A model generated the notes under the pieces. It did not search any database and was not told where the DNA came from. It saw only the letters and a program-made list of their open reading frames with translations. From Gentiana macrophylla (lineage: Eukaryota > Streptophyta > Magnoliopsida > Gentianales > Gentianaceae), in assembly GCA_026214975.1 (NCBI GenBank), contig CM047809.1, forward strand, positions 31,779,977-31,843,976: a DNA stretch of 64,000 nucleotides, in the 5' to 3' direction. Position 1 is the first letter of the stretch. Each line of letters starts with the position of its first letter. Made by a program: the position numbers and the translations under genes. Below, one piece after another: positions 21,675 to 34,366 of the stretch.

Positions 21675-23248
21675 GTTGATTTCCTTATAAAAAAAGGCTT
21701 TGGTTAAGTTTAAGGGGGGTGAATAATTTTAACACTTAAAACTTTTTGGAGTTTAACAGATCAGCTGTTCTTATAGTCTGCTGACTATATGGTCTCACGA
21801 GACGATGCGATAGAAATATTAATTAAGCCTTTTTACTTGTTGCTTAAAGTTGATGCTAAGTATTAGATACTCAGCAGTGGGATGTGTGAATTCAAAGCTA
21901 GTTCAGTAGATTGATGTGGATATACTTGCAGTAAGTAAAATGCGGAAAGTAAATGCAGTATATAAAGTAAGGCAAGATTTATAGTGGTTCTAGGTTGTGT
22001 AATCCTATCAGTCCACTCTTCTCCTGTGATGTTGGAGGAAATTCACTAGAGTCTTTTGATGTTGCAGTTACAAAAGCCCTAAATTGTTTGTCCTTGACCA
22101 CTAACTATGGCTTCACAAACTAAACAGGTAGTATTGTTTGCCCTAAATTGTTTGCCCTAAACAGGTAGTATTGTTGCTCCTAAGTACTCCACTGGTCCTT
22201 GAAGGGTAGGATTGCCTCTTCACCAGGTCCACCACAAAAAAAATAGTTCTTGACACTCAGCAGTGCTTCTATGTCTTAAGGTTTATTTTACAAACATAGG
22301 GTTTGAATCCAGAAAGTGATTCAGCTTTGACAAGCTTTTGATCACGATGAAAAGATCAGCATCTTAGGTTCTCCAAGTGTGTATACTAGATGATACTTGA
22401 ATGCAGGAACACTTGAAGAATTTATGGATCAATATGTATTCTCAGGTCAGTAGGGTGTAATGCCCTTGATGGCTTGTAAGTTTAGTAGTAATTATGGTTC
22501 TAGGGGTCCTCTATTTATAGGTGAAAATATAGTGCTTGAATTTTAAATTCAAATCTGACCGTTATTGGATTTTATGATTATTACCTGAAATTCCCTCTGA
22601 TGTACTCTATGTCAGTGTGTCAGTGTCCTTCTGCCAGACAGACAGTCAACCAATGATTTCATTCAATTGATTTGGCTCTGAATTCTTTGTAAAGTCTTTT
22701 TAATCTCCACCATTGATTGATTAATTAATCCAATGCTTGATATTCATCCTTATCCATTTAATCTTCCAGAACAATTCTTGGAACGGATTAATTTAATTTA
22801 TGTATACTCAGTTGATGTCAGGTTCATGTGTCTGCTGAGGTACACACTGGTCAGTTGTGTTCTTCAATGAACACTCATCTGACTGCTTCTCATCTAACTT
22901 TTATTTGAGAAGTTAGAATACACCATTTTAAACATAACTAAGTTGCATTCATCACATATCCTCTTTTGGGAACTTAGACCTTCATTACTAAGTTTGAACC
23001 TTTAGCCTTCAATACTGAGTTTGAAACCTCAGCCTTCAGTCTTCAGCAGGTCCTAGACACTCTACTGAACACCTAGTCTAGATAGGTCTACTAAAAAAGT
23101 CAGCTGACCTCTTTACAGAGCTTGTTTGATCAAACCTATACAAAGATCAAACTCTAGTAAACCTATACATTCATTTTAGACATCTTTTTGCCTTTTCCCT
23201 ATAACAGCTAGTCTGGCACTCATCATTAAAACTAAAATATGTCTAACA
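21675..23248 (-). repeat. SIRE family 1 3' LTR
   Basis: Matches 45758-47352 along its length, from 'aaggctttggttaagttta' with the G-rich tract to 'actaaaatatgtctaaca'. On the minus strand it begins TGTTAGACATATTTTAG. The plus-strand left end is eroded (GTTGATTTCCTTATAAAA where the partner has TGTTGGTCCCTTGAAAA). Differences from the partner include several CAG/CTG versus CG alternations. Confidence 0.88.
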
Positions 23249-23266
23249 ATTTCCCTCTTTTTAGTG
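23249..23266 (-). promoter_or_regulatory. SIRE family 1 polypurine tract
   Basis: On the minus strand CTAAAAAGAGGGAAAT lies directly before the 3' LTR start TGTTAGAC. This fixes orientation and the LTR boundary. Confidence 0.85.
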
Positions 23267-23559
23267 ATGATTCCAATACCCTTCTTACAGTAAAGCAAAA
23301 AGATAAAAACAATAAAAACAGAACAAATTTCATTTATATATATCATTGAGGTTCAAAACTTGTTCAAAATTATTAGAACTAATTTCAGCAAAAGACAAAG
23401 TCTTGTGTAGTTTGCTGAATTAGTGTCTTTCTTGATCTCTCTTTTGTTGGTACTCCCTGATTTGTCTCTACATATCAACCATGCACTGATTTTCAATTCT
23501 TTAGAATTTAATCCAGGTGTGTATCATCTTCCACCAATTCTATGCTTCAGTTATGGTCA

Positions 23560-26500
23560 TCCTTACTCCTTGCCAATTAAAAGCTCCGTGCATATTAGGT
23601 CCTTAAATTCATTTAATGAGTCTTTTGCTGACAATCCTCTTAGCCTTCCTTCAGCAGTCTGTCCTCTTCTAGTACCTCTTGATCCACCTCTTCCAGTACC
23701 TCTTGTGGATCTCATAGATCTGACCCTTATCTCCCAAAGTCTTAATCCTAGAAAGGATTTTAAACCTTCCACAAAAGACATATCTCTATATGGTGCCTTT
23801 CTCTCATTGTGTATTTTGGTGAACTCCTTTAACAAATCATCATTTAGTTCAACTCTTCCAGGTTCATGAGTCCTTAGGGCATTGATTTCTACTTTATAGC
23901 TCTTTCTGTGGTAAACCCTTGTAGCCTCTTTTGCTTCTGTTGTCTGTGCCTCTTACCCCTTATTGACATCATCAATAAAACGGTGCATCAGGGCCACAAA
24001 TCCTTCTTGAGTAAATACTAGATTATTTAGCCGTCCCTCCATAATTTATGTTCTAGTGTCAATCAAGTAATCCTAGCTTGTTGGGTCTGTTTCTAGCATA
24101 TTCAGATCTTCAAAACTTAGGATCGAGATGTGGTCAATCGAGGTTGAGTATTCTGACTCAGCTGATCAATCTTCTTGTTAAGAGCATCAAAATAGTCCTT
24201 ATCATATTTATCTATGACTTTTCTTTGTGTTGGACATCTTTGTGAGATCATCATACATGTCTTTGACTCGAATCAGAGATTTGTAAGATTGGATGCGATG
24301 AGATTCAAAGAGCCCTTCCTCTATTTTCCACCAGATTGACCAAGTCTTCAAATATCTGTTCACTGGCTCTCTGCTAACCCCTCAGCTGAGTGATGTCCTC
24401 TCTGGCAGCTCTAAGTTTAGCAGCTATAAATGCAGGTATATATGGTGTATCACCCCTTATGTCAGCATTTTCAACAACCGAATCTTCATTTTCAGGTCTT
24501 GTTTGACTGATAACAATGGCAAGATTTCTATCTCATTATATGTGTTGTAATATGTCATAATCTAAGCCATTATCATCATCAACAACTTGTTGATCTTCTC
24601 CAATATAATCAAAGATTTCTTCTTCGGAATCATAATCAACAAGTTCTTCATCAACAGCAGGGGCATCCTCCTCTCTTAGTTCCAACCTTTGTTCAGTAGC
24701 TGTCTGATCCTCAGTCTGCTGCACCTTCAGTTCTGACCTTTTTTCAGTAGCTATTTGTAACCCAACCCGTTGAACCTCATCTTCTTGTTCAACATGGATC
24801 TGAGTAAGTGTAAGAGTATCAGATCCAGTTGACTTCTATTGTCCTTCTTGTAAGATTAAATGTGTTACCAAATTTGGCTCAATTGGTGTATCAGGAATTA
24901 AAACTTATGGAATAGGTTGTCCAGCAGGTGTAACTACACCCAATTGACCAATTTGGCCTTTAGCAATGGTAGGAAATACTGACATGTTTTCTTCTAATAC
25001 TTTTCCTTGTTCAACAACCACTTCCGAATTAACAGCGACATTAGCCAAAGTTCCATCTGTGTTAATTATGTATTGGAATTGAACAAATTCTACTGATACA
25101 GCATCTATTTGTTCATTCCTTTCTACTTCATTAGAATCATCCAAAGCAGCACCACTCAGAATTGTTGTATTTTCAAGTTCAGCTTCTAATCCAACAGCAA
25201 AGACATTCAACAACTCATCCCTATCTTCCAAAATTGTCTTTCTGTGAACAAAGACAGAGTCTGTTCCTTCATTAGCATCAAGACTCTCCGACCCTCGATG
25301 ACTGCTTTTGGTCCTCAACAGGTTGCTCTTTTTCTTTCTCAGCAGACTTGTCTTGTTCAGGGTCTGCTGTTATTTCCTTAAATACCACTTGTTTCTCGTG
25401 GGTGCATATGATGATCATCATCAAAGTCAAATGATGGTGAATCATCAGAATCACCAAATGGCTTGTACTTGGGATCCTTGAATAAGATCTTTCCCTTTTT
25501 TCTTCCATCAGCAATCAATTCAAGAATCCTTGCTTGAAGTTCTGAGGTGTCAATCAACCCCAATAGATTCTCAACTTCAAAAGCATCAAAACCGATTCTT
25601 CAAAGCTTGTCATGGGTTCTCACTGTGTAGGTTTCCATTTTCCGTAGAAACCAAACTTCAACTGAAAGTAATCCTGTATTTTCTTGAAGTCTGATCTACT
25701 TTCTCTTTCCTTGGTCTTCTAACATATGGCATTGTAAGCTTCCTGGCAGAAGGTTGTGGAAATTCAGTTTGTCTTCCAAAAGTTTCCATCAAATGAGACA
25801 AAGTTATTTCAGCAGTGTGAAAGGTGTCAATTGTTTGTTCAGCTGACTGAGGAACATTTGTGTCAACTACTTCCATCTGTTCAACACTAACTTCCCCAGT
25901 GTTGTATCATCCTCGAGAGGGTTTGTTCAACTTTTACTTCCCCTATGTTCCAAAGACCTCAAAGGGGGGTTTCTTTAACTTCAGTAGCCTTCTCAGTAGG
26001 CTCTTGTATAACATCAACATGCACTTCAGTAGGCTCTTACTCAGTTTCCTCTTCTTCTTCTTCTCTTTGCTCTTCCAAGGTTCTTAAAACCTTCCCTTTT
26101 CCATGTTTGACCCTCTTTTCAATAACTTGCTTAGCTCTTTTCTTTGGTCTTTCAGAGCCTTCAAACAGTGCTTTTTCAAGTTCTTACTTGCTTACAACCT
26201 TCCTTTTCTTGAATCTTGTTGACTCACTGCCTTCAATTGTGTAGTGAATTCTTTAGAGACTATTGATTTATCAGTCACGGCAGGTACATAGGAATCTGCT
26301 GAATTACTTGTCTCAGTAGGCTTGGTAGAGTCTGGTGGTCTTCTAGACTTGGAAAATTTTCTTTGTTTTCCCAGAACAACAGGTTGATCTGCTGGTCTTC
26401 TAGATTCAGAAGCTTGTTCATCTACCCTTCTCTTTGTTCTTCTCTCAATAGCCAACCGCTCATCCACATTTATTTCCACCGCATCATCAAGTCCACTGAT

Positions 26501-27240
26501 AGGAGAATTCACTTCAGCCTTGTATTTTGCTGGATTTATAGGTTGTGGATCAACATCTTCAATCAGGAGATGATTCAATATGCTTTGAACGATCAAAGAA
26601 AGTGGTTTCTTGTTACTGAAGAATCCACTACCAATCTTCTTCACTTCTTTCTTTTCTTCAGCTTTTCTTTCTTCAGACATCAATTTCTTCATATAGTGAA
26701 TGAAGAAACCAGCCCAATCAAACTTCATTTGTTTTTCAATGATTATCATCAGATCAATCTTTGGTCCTGATAGAGAATCATAACTTCCTGATAAACCGAG
26801 TATGTTCTTGGCAATATACTTGCTCAGCTATCCATATTAAGGTGTGATGTACCTCACCTAGAGACTGACCGAGGCTGCTTCATCTGGATCAGTCTTGATT
26901 TCTTCTACAAAACCCAACCTATCAAGATACATGTCTTCTGGGTTTGTATTTGCTCCAGGTACTTCATCAAAACCGAAAATTTCCCTTAGGTTTTGTGAGG
27001 AAACCGTAATCCTTTGATCATAGATGGTTGTCATAAACTCCTCCGTTCTTGGATAGATCTCCATATTTACCCAAAACTCACAAACATTACTGTAAGAGAT
27101 TGTGTCTAGGCTTATGTTCATGGCATTTTCCAAGCTCTTGTAATGCCAGATTCTCCTTCCAATGACCTTTGCCAACACTAATTTGTTGCATTCTTTGACA
27201 AAACTTCTAACACATTGGCAAACTCAGGTGAACACATCAT
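23560..27240 (-). pseudogene. Additional ORF (aORF) of SIRE family 1, fragmented
   Basis: Minus-strand frames in succession (27178-26858, 26749-26192, 25876-25658, 25563-25278, 25318-24905, 24724-24536, 23835-23563) form one broken ORF between the lost RNase H and the 3' LTR. The N-terminal part has 'VNMEIYPRTEEFMTTIYDQR', 'QNLREIFGFDEVPG' and, further on, 'KFDWAGFFIHYMKKL'. These parallel the family 2 aORF (KSLFGF; FNWAGYVINQI). It resembles the 'putative plant transposon protein' family as I recall it. The middle is acidic and rich in Ser, Pro and Gln; the C-terminus is Arg/Gly-rich (RGTGRGGSRGTRRG). No signal peptide or membrane segment is evident, so an envelope role is not supported. Function unknown. 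Confidence 0.7.
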
Positions 27241-27248
27241 TGGCGGAC
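27240..27248. other. Junction of family 1 aORF with family 2 gag
   Basis: Left of this point the sequence is family 1 aORF. Right of it, it equals the family 2 gag copy at 37527 onward (shared acgttgagactgatctgat). There is no LTR end and no target duplication here, so the join is not a normal integration boundary. Confidence 0.75.
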
Positions 27249-28826
27249 ACGTTGAGACTGATCTGATTCACGTTGAACTTGTTTCACTGGTTCAGCATGC
27301 TTTTTAGTTTGAGGATATTGTTCAGCTACAAACTTAACACCAGTTTTGGTATTAGGTTCAGTTACGTTACTTGTTCCTCCCTTCGAAGTTTGTTGTGTAT
27401 CAAATCCTAAGCCAGTTCTATCTCCATATGGCTTGCCTGATTTGAATCTAGTTGCTAAACTAGATTGAGCAAAAGATTTAGTTGCTGCTGCTGATGCAGT
27501 AGACTGACACTGATTCTTTCCTTTATCAGTTCTGCTTAGTCTTAACGTGTTCAGTTCATCATTCAATCTTTTGACTTCTAGAATTAGAGCTTCTTTCTCA
27601 GCTTTGACTGATTCATAACCAGCTTGTATGGTGACAAGCTGATTCATCAATTGGTCAAGAGTTTCTTCTAATTCTGAGTTCTTTGGATTGGAATCGGCTA
27701 TTGAAGAACATGCATTTTGCATGGAAATCTGAGCTGAGCTGTATTTGGAATTTGATTCACATACCTCAATGGGATCTTCCATGTGTGCCATTAAAGCCGT
27801 GTCATCAGATAATCTTTTTGTACCAACTTCGTAGTCAGACTCATCTCCAGCTAATAACGCTCTTCTGTCGGTTCTTCTTTGCTGAGTCTTCCTTGCATTC
27901 ACAATGGGTATTCAGCTTTTACAATGTCCAGGTTTCCTGTAGTTGAAACAAAGATATTCATCATCTTTTCTCTTTTCATGAGTCTTCTTGATAAACTTCT
28001 GAGTTACAGGATGACCATTCTTCATCCTTCTGATTCGACTCATCATGAGGGCCATTTGTTCCTCCATTTCATCCAACTGTTGAAGATTGTTTGCGAATGT
28101 TTCTTGAGAGTCATTCGATGCTGCTGCAAGTGCTGTGGTCTTTGGTTCTTCTAGAGCTTTGATTATTGCAGCTGTGCTTGTAAAATCTTCACTGAATTCA
28201 TAAGCTTTTAAATCTGAGAAGATTTTGAAGGAGTCTTCTATATCAAGTCTTCTAGATTCTTCCATAGCAGGGACCTTCATTTTCCAACACATAGGTAAGG
28301 CCTTCAAAATTCTTGTATTGATTACTTTCTTTGTGTATTCAATGTTGAGTAGATCTAGTTCATCCATGATAGCACTGAATCTTGTCTCCATTTGGTCAAT
28401 GGTTTCTCTAGATTTCATCTTGAAACTCTCAAACTTCTGCTTTGCAACTGAGATTTTGTTCTCCTTGATTGAGTCACTTCCTTCACAAACTAACTGAAGT
28501 TTGTCCCACATTTCCTTAGCAGTTGTGCATTCTTTCACCTTCAAGTACATGTTGCTGTCAAGAGTTCTGAGGATAAAGTCCATAGCAACATTGTTGAGAT
28601 TGTTTAGCTTGCGATCATCACTAGTCCATTCAGCTTTGGGCTTTGGAACTCGAACTTTTCTTTCACCATCAGTTTGCATGTAAGTGATCTGAATTGGTCC
28701 ATCTTTGAGCACGTCCATCATCTCGTCATGAGTAGCAGCTAGAAAAGCCTGCATACGACGTTTGTATTCGTCAAACCTATCCATGTTGCACATAAGCATT
28801 TGCCTTGCATACTGATTGTTATCCAT
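27246..28826 (-). pseudogene. gag: SIRE family 2 Gag, partial second copy
   Basis: Start ATG at 28826 (MDNNQYARQMLMCNMDRFDE). The capsid-type UBN2 region spans residues 1-230, with 'KECTTAKEMWDKLQLVCEG' and 'ETRFSAIMDELDLLNIEYTK'. The knuckle is CFNYRKPGHCKS, where Cys-2 of the CCHC is Tyr and the order is disturbed. A frameshift at about 27907 leads into the C-terminal frame 27902-27237 with LSDDTALMAHMED and GKPYGDRTGLGFDTQQTSKG. It is nearly identical to 37251-39111 but more intact, and ends at the junction with family 1. Confidence 0.88.
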
Positions 28827-28937
28827 TGTGAGTGAGTGAAAACTGATTATATGAAAACTAGAAACTGAGCTTTCTAATGAGAACAACTAGAGGAGATTTA
28901 GAGCAAATGAGCTTTTAACAATGGCTTGTTAAAGAAA

Positions 28938-28955
28938 CACCGCTCTGATACCAAT
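28938..28955 (-). promoter_or_regulatory. Primer-binding site of the second family 2 copy
   Basis: The minus strand next to the LTR reads ATTGGTATCAGAGCGG, complementary to the 3' end of initiator tRNA-Met. Its presence next to an LTR that also has a PPT on its other side shows that the middle LTR is shared by two internal regions. Confidence 0.85.
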
Positions 28956-30700
28956 TGTTGGTCCCTTGTAAAGGCTAACACAAGTTTAGAGGGGGAGGGG
29001 GCTGAATAAACTTGTCCCTGAAAATGGATTTTAAACAAATTAAGGTTCAGTTATAACTTGTGTGGAGTTAAGCTGACTGAGCTGAGTTTAAGTCAAACTG
29101 ACTTAAGCAAAACTGAGTCAACCGGCATCGGATATAAGTCTAGCCTTTTTCTTGATCTTGTTATTCTATACGAAAGCTGAGTGTGCTAAATCGACTCGTG
29201 AATGTCGGTTTGTGAGTCATGCGATGTGTAACAATCGCTTCTCGTTATCTTGTGTAAACAATATAAATTGTATAATAAATAAGCTCGTGAGATGTAAATG
29301 CGTAAGGTAAATGAAACAAGAGTTAAAGAGGTTCCGTGGTGTAATCCTGTCGCCCTCTCTTCCTTCGTGTGTGTAGGAGGAAAATTCCACTAGAACTTCT
29401 TGAGGTGAGTCATTACAAAAAGTCCTAAACAATAGTCCTTGGCTAATCCTAGCTTCACTAACTAAACAGCTTGTAGAAACAGTAGAATTGTCGCTCTTCA
29501 ATTGCTTGAACACTGGTCCTTGAAGGGTTACGTGAGGCCTTCACCACTACCACCACAAACACAATCTACCCGACTCATCATGACAATCGTCCTTGGCAAA
29601 ACCTTCCCGGTTTGCTTCATAGCTAAAACCTTTGATTAAGAATCAAAGTTGGGTTGAGAATCAATAAATTGATTCTTGTCTGTGGTTCTTCTAAGTGTAT
29701 GATTCTTGACAAATCTTGTGTAGCTTGAACACTTGGAAGATTTCTTGATATGATCTTGTTAGGACAGATAATGATAGTAACTCAAATAAATGAAAGTAGT
29801 GCACACAATTCTTGTGATTTTCTTAATTCTGTGTTTTTATTCTTGGTGCAAAGTCCTCTATTTATAGTGTAGGATCTAGCCTTCATTTACTTTGAATCTG
29901 AATTGTATCATCGGATATTTTGTAACGGCTATATTTTATGACCGTTCTGATCTGTCAGTATTTCATCCAATAACATTGCTTCCATTACAACGTTCGACTG
30001 TACTATCAGTTTGATGGATGACTAACTTATAAAACTGAGTTTTCTGATCAGTTTTATACTGAGTTCATCAGTTGTCAGTTTCTTGACTTACTTGGAGCAT
30101 TAACTGAGATTTTACTCTTCTTCAAATATCAGTACTCCAATTTTTCATCTGATTATAATTGACTTAACCAGAGTACACCATAAGCAATTATCATCTAAGA
30201 GTTCATTGTCCTTATGACTCTTAGGTCTTCATACAAGAGCCATATAGTCAGTTCAGATCACCACAAACTGAGTTTGAACCCTCAGTTCTTCAATCTTCTA
30301 TAACTGAGTCTGTGACCCTCAGTTCTTCATCAACTGAGTTTGAACCTTAGTTCTTCAATCTTCTAGATAAGCCAACCGAGTTTGTGTCCCTCAGCGAACT
30401 TATCTTCTTCAGTTCCATATGGGTGTAGTCTGAGTCAGTTTGTCAGTCAGTTTATCTTGACGATTTCCCGTTTTCTAAATGACTTCCAGTTTTCAGTTTC
30501 ACGACACTATAACTATTACAGTGATTGTCTGATGTAACCTATACAAATATCGGACTCTAGTAAGATCTATACATTCAGTTCTAGACATCTTTTTGCCTTT
30601 CACTATAACAGCTAGCTTCAGCACTTCATCAATGGGGTTAAGATAATACTTAGAATAAATATGATGAATTATCATCAAAGCACAAATTTTATTTCCAACA
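28956..30700 (-). repeat. SIRE family 2 LTR, middle copy
   Basis: 1745 bp with TGTTGG...CCAACA plus-strand ends. It has a PPT at 30701 on one side and a PBS at 28938 on the other. It matches 39241-41007 throughout. In its 29150-29400 part it carries CG where the partner has CAG, whereas around 30000-30130 the reverse is true. Confidence 0.9.
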
Positions 30701-30718
30701 ATTTCCCCCTTTTTGATG
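30701..30718 (-). promoter_or_regulatory. SIRE family 2 polypurine tract
   Basis: The minus strand AAAAAGGGGGAAAT directly precedes the LTR start TGTTGGAAAT. This is the plus-strand primer of the complete internal copy. Confidence 0.88.
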
Positions 30719-30864
30719 ATGCCAAAACTCTACTTAAAAGAAAAGCTTAAAGATCAAAACAATGTAAAACAAGGTAAAACAAGGTAAAACTGGAAAACTA
30801 GATTTCATTAGAATATGCAAAAACTGGAATAGTTAGACTTTGTTCAAATAAATTTAATCAGAGG

Positions 30865-33330
30865 CTAAGCTCTTTTCTGTGCTTTTTGTGTGACTGAGAT
30901 AAACTTCATCTCTTTGTCGTGAATACGAAAATCATACTCGAGCTTAGAGTCTTCCTTAGTAAAGGTCTTATTATAGTCCACTTGACTTCCTTCTTTCCAT
31001 TTTCTCCACAAAATTAACTTTGGTAAAGTTGATTCATGCTTGTAGTAATTTTCAAACTTTGCTACATCAGCTTTCATTTGTTCAACTTTGTCTTTTAGCT
31101 TCAGTTTGTCTTCAATCCTCTTGATCTTCTTGTATTGTGCCATCTTTTGATTGTGATATACATCAGATAAGAAGTAGTTCAAGGATTCTTCAATAGTCTT
31201 GTCCTTGTACTTGGCTTTGATATGATTGTGATCTTTGACAAACTTTATCCACAGATCATGTGTTAGAGTAGCTCTCCTTTCTTCAGGTTGACTGTATTTT
31301 TCAATGAGCTGCTCATCAGTTAATTCTGTCTTTAAAGACCTTGGATCTGTTGCTGATTTATATTTCTCCAATTCGTCTTCAAGTTTCTTCTTTTCTTTGA
31401 CTAGCCTCGGCTTTTCTTCTTCAGCTTCCCCATTTTGGCATCATACAATTGATCTACCAAAGCATGAGTTGCCTTTTGATCGGCTGAGATACGTTCCTGA
31501 GAGGCAAGTACTTCTTTAAGCTGATTCTCTAACCCGTAGATGTGCTGATTTAAATGCCAGTGAGCTTGAGCATGTGTTTCCCTATCTACTGCAGTTGATA
31601 TTTCAAGTTTTTCCTTGAGTGTCAAAACTTCTAAAGCAAAACTTGAACTTGACTTGTGAATCAACTCTAATCTTACGTGAACTGAGATATCTGTTCTCTG
31701 TCTATAATCTAGATATCCAGAGATGTTTGACAGAAGGCCATTGTATGCATCCTTTTGGCTGAGCACAATCTTCAAGTTCTCATGAACTTTGCTCCATTCC
31801 TCATTTGTCAAAATATCAGAAGGATCATAAGTGTCTTCTGTTTGGACTTTAGACTGAGTGATATCTTCAATTACCATAAGTTGCTGATTATCAAGTTTAT
31901 CAGATGCTTGCTGATTGTCAGTTGTGTGTTTTCCAACTGGCAATTCTTCTTCCTGAGTTACAGTTTGCATAGCTTGGAGTTGAGGTTGAGTATCTGTTTG
32001 CAAATCTGTAGTCATATCAGCTTCTTTCCTTGAATTATTATCTTCATCATCAACCTTGTTTTCCTTGGGAATAGATGATGTGGTTGATTCTCTTCGTCGG
32101 GCTATTTCAGTGAATCTACTGAAGCAATTTTCTAGAAACTCTGATATAGGAAATAGAGTATATAGGTCCCTAATTTCCAGTTTCTCCAAGAGTAAATTTT
32201 CTTCAGTTTGTAAGATAGCATCACGAGGGTCTTCTGGTTTGCGCTTCATCTTCATCAGCTTGACGATTCTATCGACTTCAAAATCAAGGTGCGGTTCTTT
32301 GATTTGAATGGTCTTTGAGATTGTTGTAATCGAAAGCGAATCATCGGCAAGAATATCTTTCCGTGTAGTTTCAATTTGCCGCTTGTTGTAGTTCCCCCTC
32401 ATTTGGTGCTTGCTGACTTGAAATATCTGGGTACAAACATTTGACAACTGATTTTTCCTTTTGTGAATCAGCTTTCCACTTGACTCCTTTATGTTCAGCT
32501 TCCTGCTGAGACACAGTTTTCTTCTTTGCTTCAGGTTGGGAAGTTGTTCTTCTTGAGCTTTCATCTGCTGCAATTTGCTATGTATCAGTAGCTGCGGCTG
32601 TATTTTGTTTTGCTTTCTTCCCTGCCTTGAGTTTCTCCAAATAGTATTGAATGACTCTACTGAGTGATTTCTTCAGTCGGAATCCGCCAATAGTTATTTG
32701 TCCTTCAGCTTGAGCTTTCTGCACACTTTCTAATTCAGCTAAATGTTGTTTATTTATCTGATTGATGACATAACCGGCCCAATTGAATTCTAGTTCATCC
32801 CAGATTATGTTCATCAGATAAGCAATGTCATCGGATAATATATTGATTCCTTTGGATTTTCCAATAACATGTCTGCTGAGCCACCTGCTGAGGAGTCCAA
32901 ATTTTGGCTTGAGTTTATCAACATGAATACCAACGTATGCTGGTTCCTTAGATAAGGAAATCAGCCTAAGAAAGGCATCCCTTTTCAATGGTAGACAAGC
33001 CAAGTCTATTGATGTCACAGGTGGAGTTGTGAAACCGAATAGTGACTTCATGACTCGTTCATTGATAATGATTCGATCTCCACGAACCTTAGTAAAGAGG
33101 GAGTCTCTTACCAAACGCATGTTCTCCCAGAACTGCAAAATTCCTTCCACATCACGTTTGTCGTTGAAAGTGACTTCCAGAATGCTTCTTAATCCTGGTT
33201 GTTTCTGGATCTTCTCGCAGATATAACTTGCAAGCAGAGTGTTGTTGCACATAGCTTCATAAATTTCAAATGTATAGACATCTAAATATGTGATCAATCT
33301 TTCTTCTTGAGATTTCTTTGAGGCGGCCAT
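30865..33330 (-). pseudogene. Additional ORF (aORF) of SIRE family 2
   Basis: About 820 codons in three long frames: 33330-32578 (MAASKKSQEERLITYLDVYT...), 32573-31401 and 31371-30865, separated by one stop near 32577 and a frame change near 31400. N-terminal globular part: 'ILQFWENMRLVRDSLFTKVR', 'VMKSLFGFTTPPV', 'GLLSRWLSRHVIGKSKGINI' and 'FNWAGYVINQINKQ'. The middle is Gln/Glu/Thr-rich. The C-terminal third is rich in Lys and Glu with a long predicted coiled coil (KMAQYKKIKRIEDKLKLKDK). There is no signal peptide or transmembrane stretch. Lies after RNase H in sense orientation. Related at its N-terminus to the family 1 aORF; function unknown. Confidence 0.75.
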
Positions 33331-33745
33331 TTCTGGGTTTAGTGTGAAAACGTTTGAATTTTAGGATGAAAAGAAATTTTTGATTTGTTTTTGAGGAAAT
33401 ATGAGTGGAGGTTGGATATATAGGGGTAATGTACTGGCGGTTGATTGGTACAACTTTTCAAATTCCATTATGGTTTTAGTAACCGATGCATGTACTGTTC
33501 TGACAGTAATGGGGTGTACACGCAACATATTATGACAAAAACTGCGGTAATTAAATGCGATATAACCGCTGTTGGTTTTATCTTATCAACCTTTGACTAA
33601 AGTTGACTGATGCTTAAATATCAGTTAATACTTCAGTTTCGGTTAGTCAGTTTGAAATTGTTGATGTCAATGACTGATCTGTTAAGTGAGCGCACCCAGC
33701 AGAACAAAGATCATTCCCCTTGACGAATTTCTGGATTAAACTGAC
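33331..33745. other. Spacer between pol stop and aORF of SIRE family 2
   Basis: About 415 bp with no ORF between the pol stop (about 33746) and the aORF ATG at 33330. It may contain the signal or splice site by which the aORF is expressed. No specific site could be identified. Confidence 0.45.
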
Positions 33746-34366
33746 TTAACTGACTCTTATTATACCCAACTCAATTCTTAGTTTGCCAAATCTTTCTTTG
33801 TCCAATGGCTTTGTAAAGATATCAGCCAACTGATCTTCAGTAGGTACATAAAGAACTGTAATATCCTTTTTCTCTGCATGATCTCTTATAAAATGATGTC
33901 ACACATCAATATGTTTTGTCTTTGAGTGCAAAACTGGATTGTCAGTTATTGCAATTGCACTTGTGTTATCACACATTATGGGAATTGTTCCTTCTTCTAT
34001 CCCATAATCTCTTAATTGCTGTCGGATCCATAACACTTGAGCACAACAACTTCCAGCTTCTATATACTCAGCTTCAGCTGTTGAAGTTGAAATTGAATTT
34101 TGCTTTTTGCTAAACCATGACACAAGTCTATTTCCTAGCAACTGACATGTGCCTGATGTGCTTTTTCTGTCCACTTTGCATCCTGCATAATCTGAGTATG
34201 AATAGGATATCAGTTTGAATTCTCCTTCTTTTGAATACCATATTCCGACTCCATCTGTATCTTCCAAATACTTCAAGGTCCTTCTAACAACTGTGAGATG
34301 ACTTTCCTTTGGTTTTGACTGAAATCTTGCACATACACCAACAGTAAAGGATATGTCCGCCTACTT
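33746..34366 (-). pseudogene. pol: SIRE family 2 RNase H
   Basis: The frame 34276-33899 contains SYSDYAGCKVDRKSTSGTC, LVSWFSKKQNSISTSTAEAE, YIEAGSCCAQVLWIRQQLRD and MCDNTSAIAITDNPVLHSKT, ending KHIDV. A single TGA at 33899-33901 interrupts it. The same frame continues with HHFIRDHAEKKDITVLYVP and IFTKPLDKERFGKL to the natural pol stop at about 33746. Active-site acidic residues appear conserved. Confidence 0.9.

Noticed and set aside
26363..26770. Plus-strand ORFs rich in Phe, Ser and Leu (also 23423-23869) resembling membrane proteins
   Set aside because: They are antisense to the charged SIRE aORF; Lys/Glu codons read backwards give Phe/Leu runs.
24500..33330. An envelope gene for the SIRE elements
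   Set aside because: Position would fit, but I see no signal peptide, cleavage site or transmembrane segment in either aORF.
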